From: Klebsiella pneumoniae
GTDB lineage: Bacteria; Pseudomonadota; Gammaproteobacteria; Pseudomonadales; Azotimanducaceae
Length of the DNA: 6,015 nt
Direction of reading: 5' to 3'
Assembly (NCBI GenBank): GCA_945878745.1
Contig: CAMDVY010000201.1
Location: 1-6,015, forward strand
This document shows, in pieces, positions 5,722 to 6,015 of this stretch. The notes under the pieces were generated by a model. It saw only the letters and a program-made list of their open reading frames with translations. It did no database searches and had not been told where the DNA came from. The position numbers and the translations under genes were made by a program. Numbering within the stretch: position 1 is the stretch's first letter; each line of letters opens with the position of its first letter.

Positions 5722-6015
5722 TGTACTGAAGTGCCAGGCGAAGGGGCCACCAGTCCGCTGCGTTTCATGCTGACCATCCACTCACGATAGCCCTGCACCG
5801 CCATCACCAGATAGACCGCATAGAGCAGCGCGTAGGGATAGATGCCCTGTAAAAAATACAGCCCCACGCTCAGCACGTTCACCAGCAGCCAGATCAACCA
5901 GTTCTCCACCAGCTTGCGTGCGCTCATCCACATGGCGATGAAACTCAGGGTCGTCGTGATGGAGTTGAGGATGACCTGTTGGGCGCTCGTGTAGTGGGAC
6001 AACAGCCCGATCATG
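5718..6015 (-). CDS. pnuC: PnuC-family vitamin transporter, C-terminal half
   Basis: The gene enters from the right edge, and only about 98 C-terminal residues are present of a family usually near 200. Three hydrophobic segments are visible: ITTTLSFIAMWMSAR, WLIWLLVNVLSVGLYFL and YALLYAVYLVMAVQGY. The block ARKLVENWLIWLLVNVLSVG and the ending QGYREW are hallmarks of PnuC, in which the ENW motif contributes to the substrate channel. The methionine at 6014 is probably internal. PnuC proteins let nicotinamide riboside enter by facilitated diffusion, with trapping by phosphorylation. The close relative PnuT carries thiamine and PnuX riboflavin. The stop overlaps the probable start of the NadR-like kinase, which supports nicotinamide riboside as cargo but does not prove it. 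The missing N-terminal half and upstream leader would hold the evidence, for example a TPP riboswitch. Confidence 0.85.
   Translation of the reverse strand, partial: MIGLLSHYTSAQQVILNSITTTLSFIAMWMSARKLVENWLIWLLVNVLSVGLYFLQGIYPYALLYAVYLVMAVQGYREWMVSMKRSGLVAPSPGTSVH

Overview
The window looks like ordinary chromosomal DNA from a GC-rich proteobacterium, most likely a gammaproteobacterium. This rests on the protein types: an EntD-type phosphopantetheinyl transferase, a CNT nucleoside transporter, a glutathione-dependent 2-hydroxychromene-2-carboxylate isomerase relative, a CoxE-like VWA protein and a PnuC/NadR-like pair. It also rests on the short gaps and usable Shine-Dalgarno sites. No taxon can be fixed from sequence alone. 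I see no RNA gene, insertion sequence, CRISPR array, prophage or clear rho-independent terminator. No stretch above 300 bases lacks a gene.

Left part (1-2196). Two minus-strand genes sit at the left edge: an EntD-type phosphopantetheinyl transferase (81-749), and the first 27 codons of a probable CNT nucleoside transporter (1-81). The transporter's GTG start overlaps the transferase stop and has a strong Shine-Dalgarno site. A chloramphenicol-phosphotransferase-like kinase (833-1495) is divergent from them. The 83-base gap between holds a perfect inverted repeat. The kinase runs tail-to-tail, with a 15-base overlap, into a minus-strand isomerase (1481-2089).

Middle part (2090-4339). A sirtuin (2197-2943) is divergent from the isomerase. 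The shared 107-base gap contains candidate promoters on both strands and a repeated CATGTT. The sirtuin is convergent, 24 bases apart, with a CoxE-like VWA protein (2968-4314) that has an intact MIDAS metal site but no visible MoxR ATPase partner.

Right part (4340-6015). A choline/thiamine-kinase-like phosphotransferase (4340-5191) starts only 25 bases from the VWA gene. Neither of those two starts has a Shine-Dalgarno site, and both can be explained by leaderless transcripts from overlapping -10 boxes. A minus-strand pair follows: the C-terminal half of a PnuC-family vitamin transporter (5718 to past the window end) and a NadR-like ribosylnicotinamide-kinase-type protein (5209-5721). The second gene probably starts at a TTG overlapping the pnuC stop.

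Working picture: the PnuC/NadR-like pair would import nicotinamide riboside (or possibly thiamine) and trap it by phosphorylation. A sirtuin that consumes NAD lies about 2.3 kb away. The link is suggestive but unproven, because the genes are not in one operon. Nothing here amounts to a clear new multi-gene system. The most useful observations are start-site corrections, the edge gene, the divergent regulatory gaps and the orphan VWA protein.
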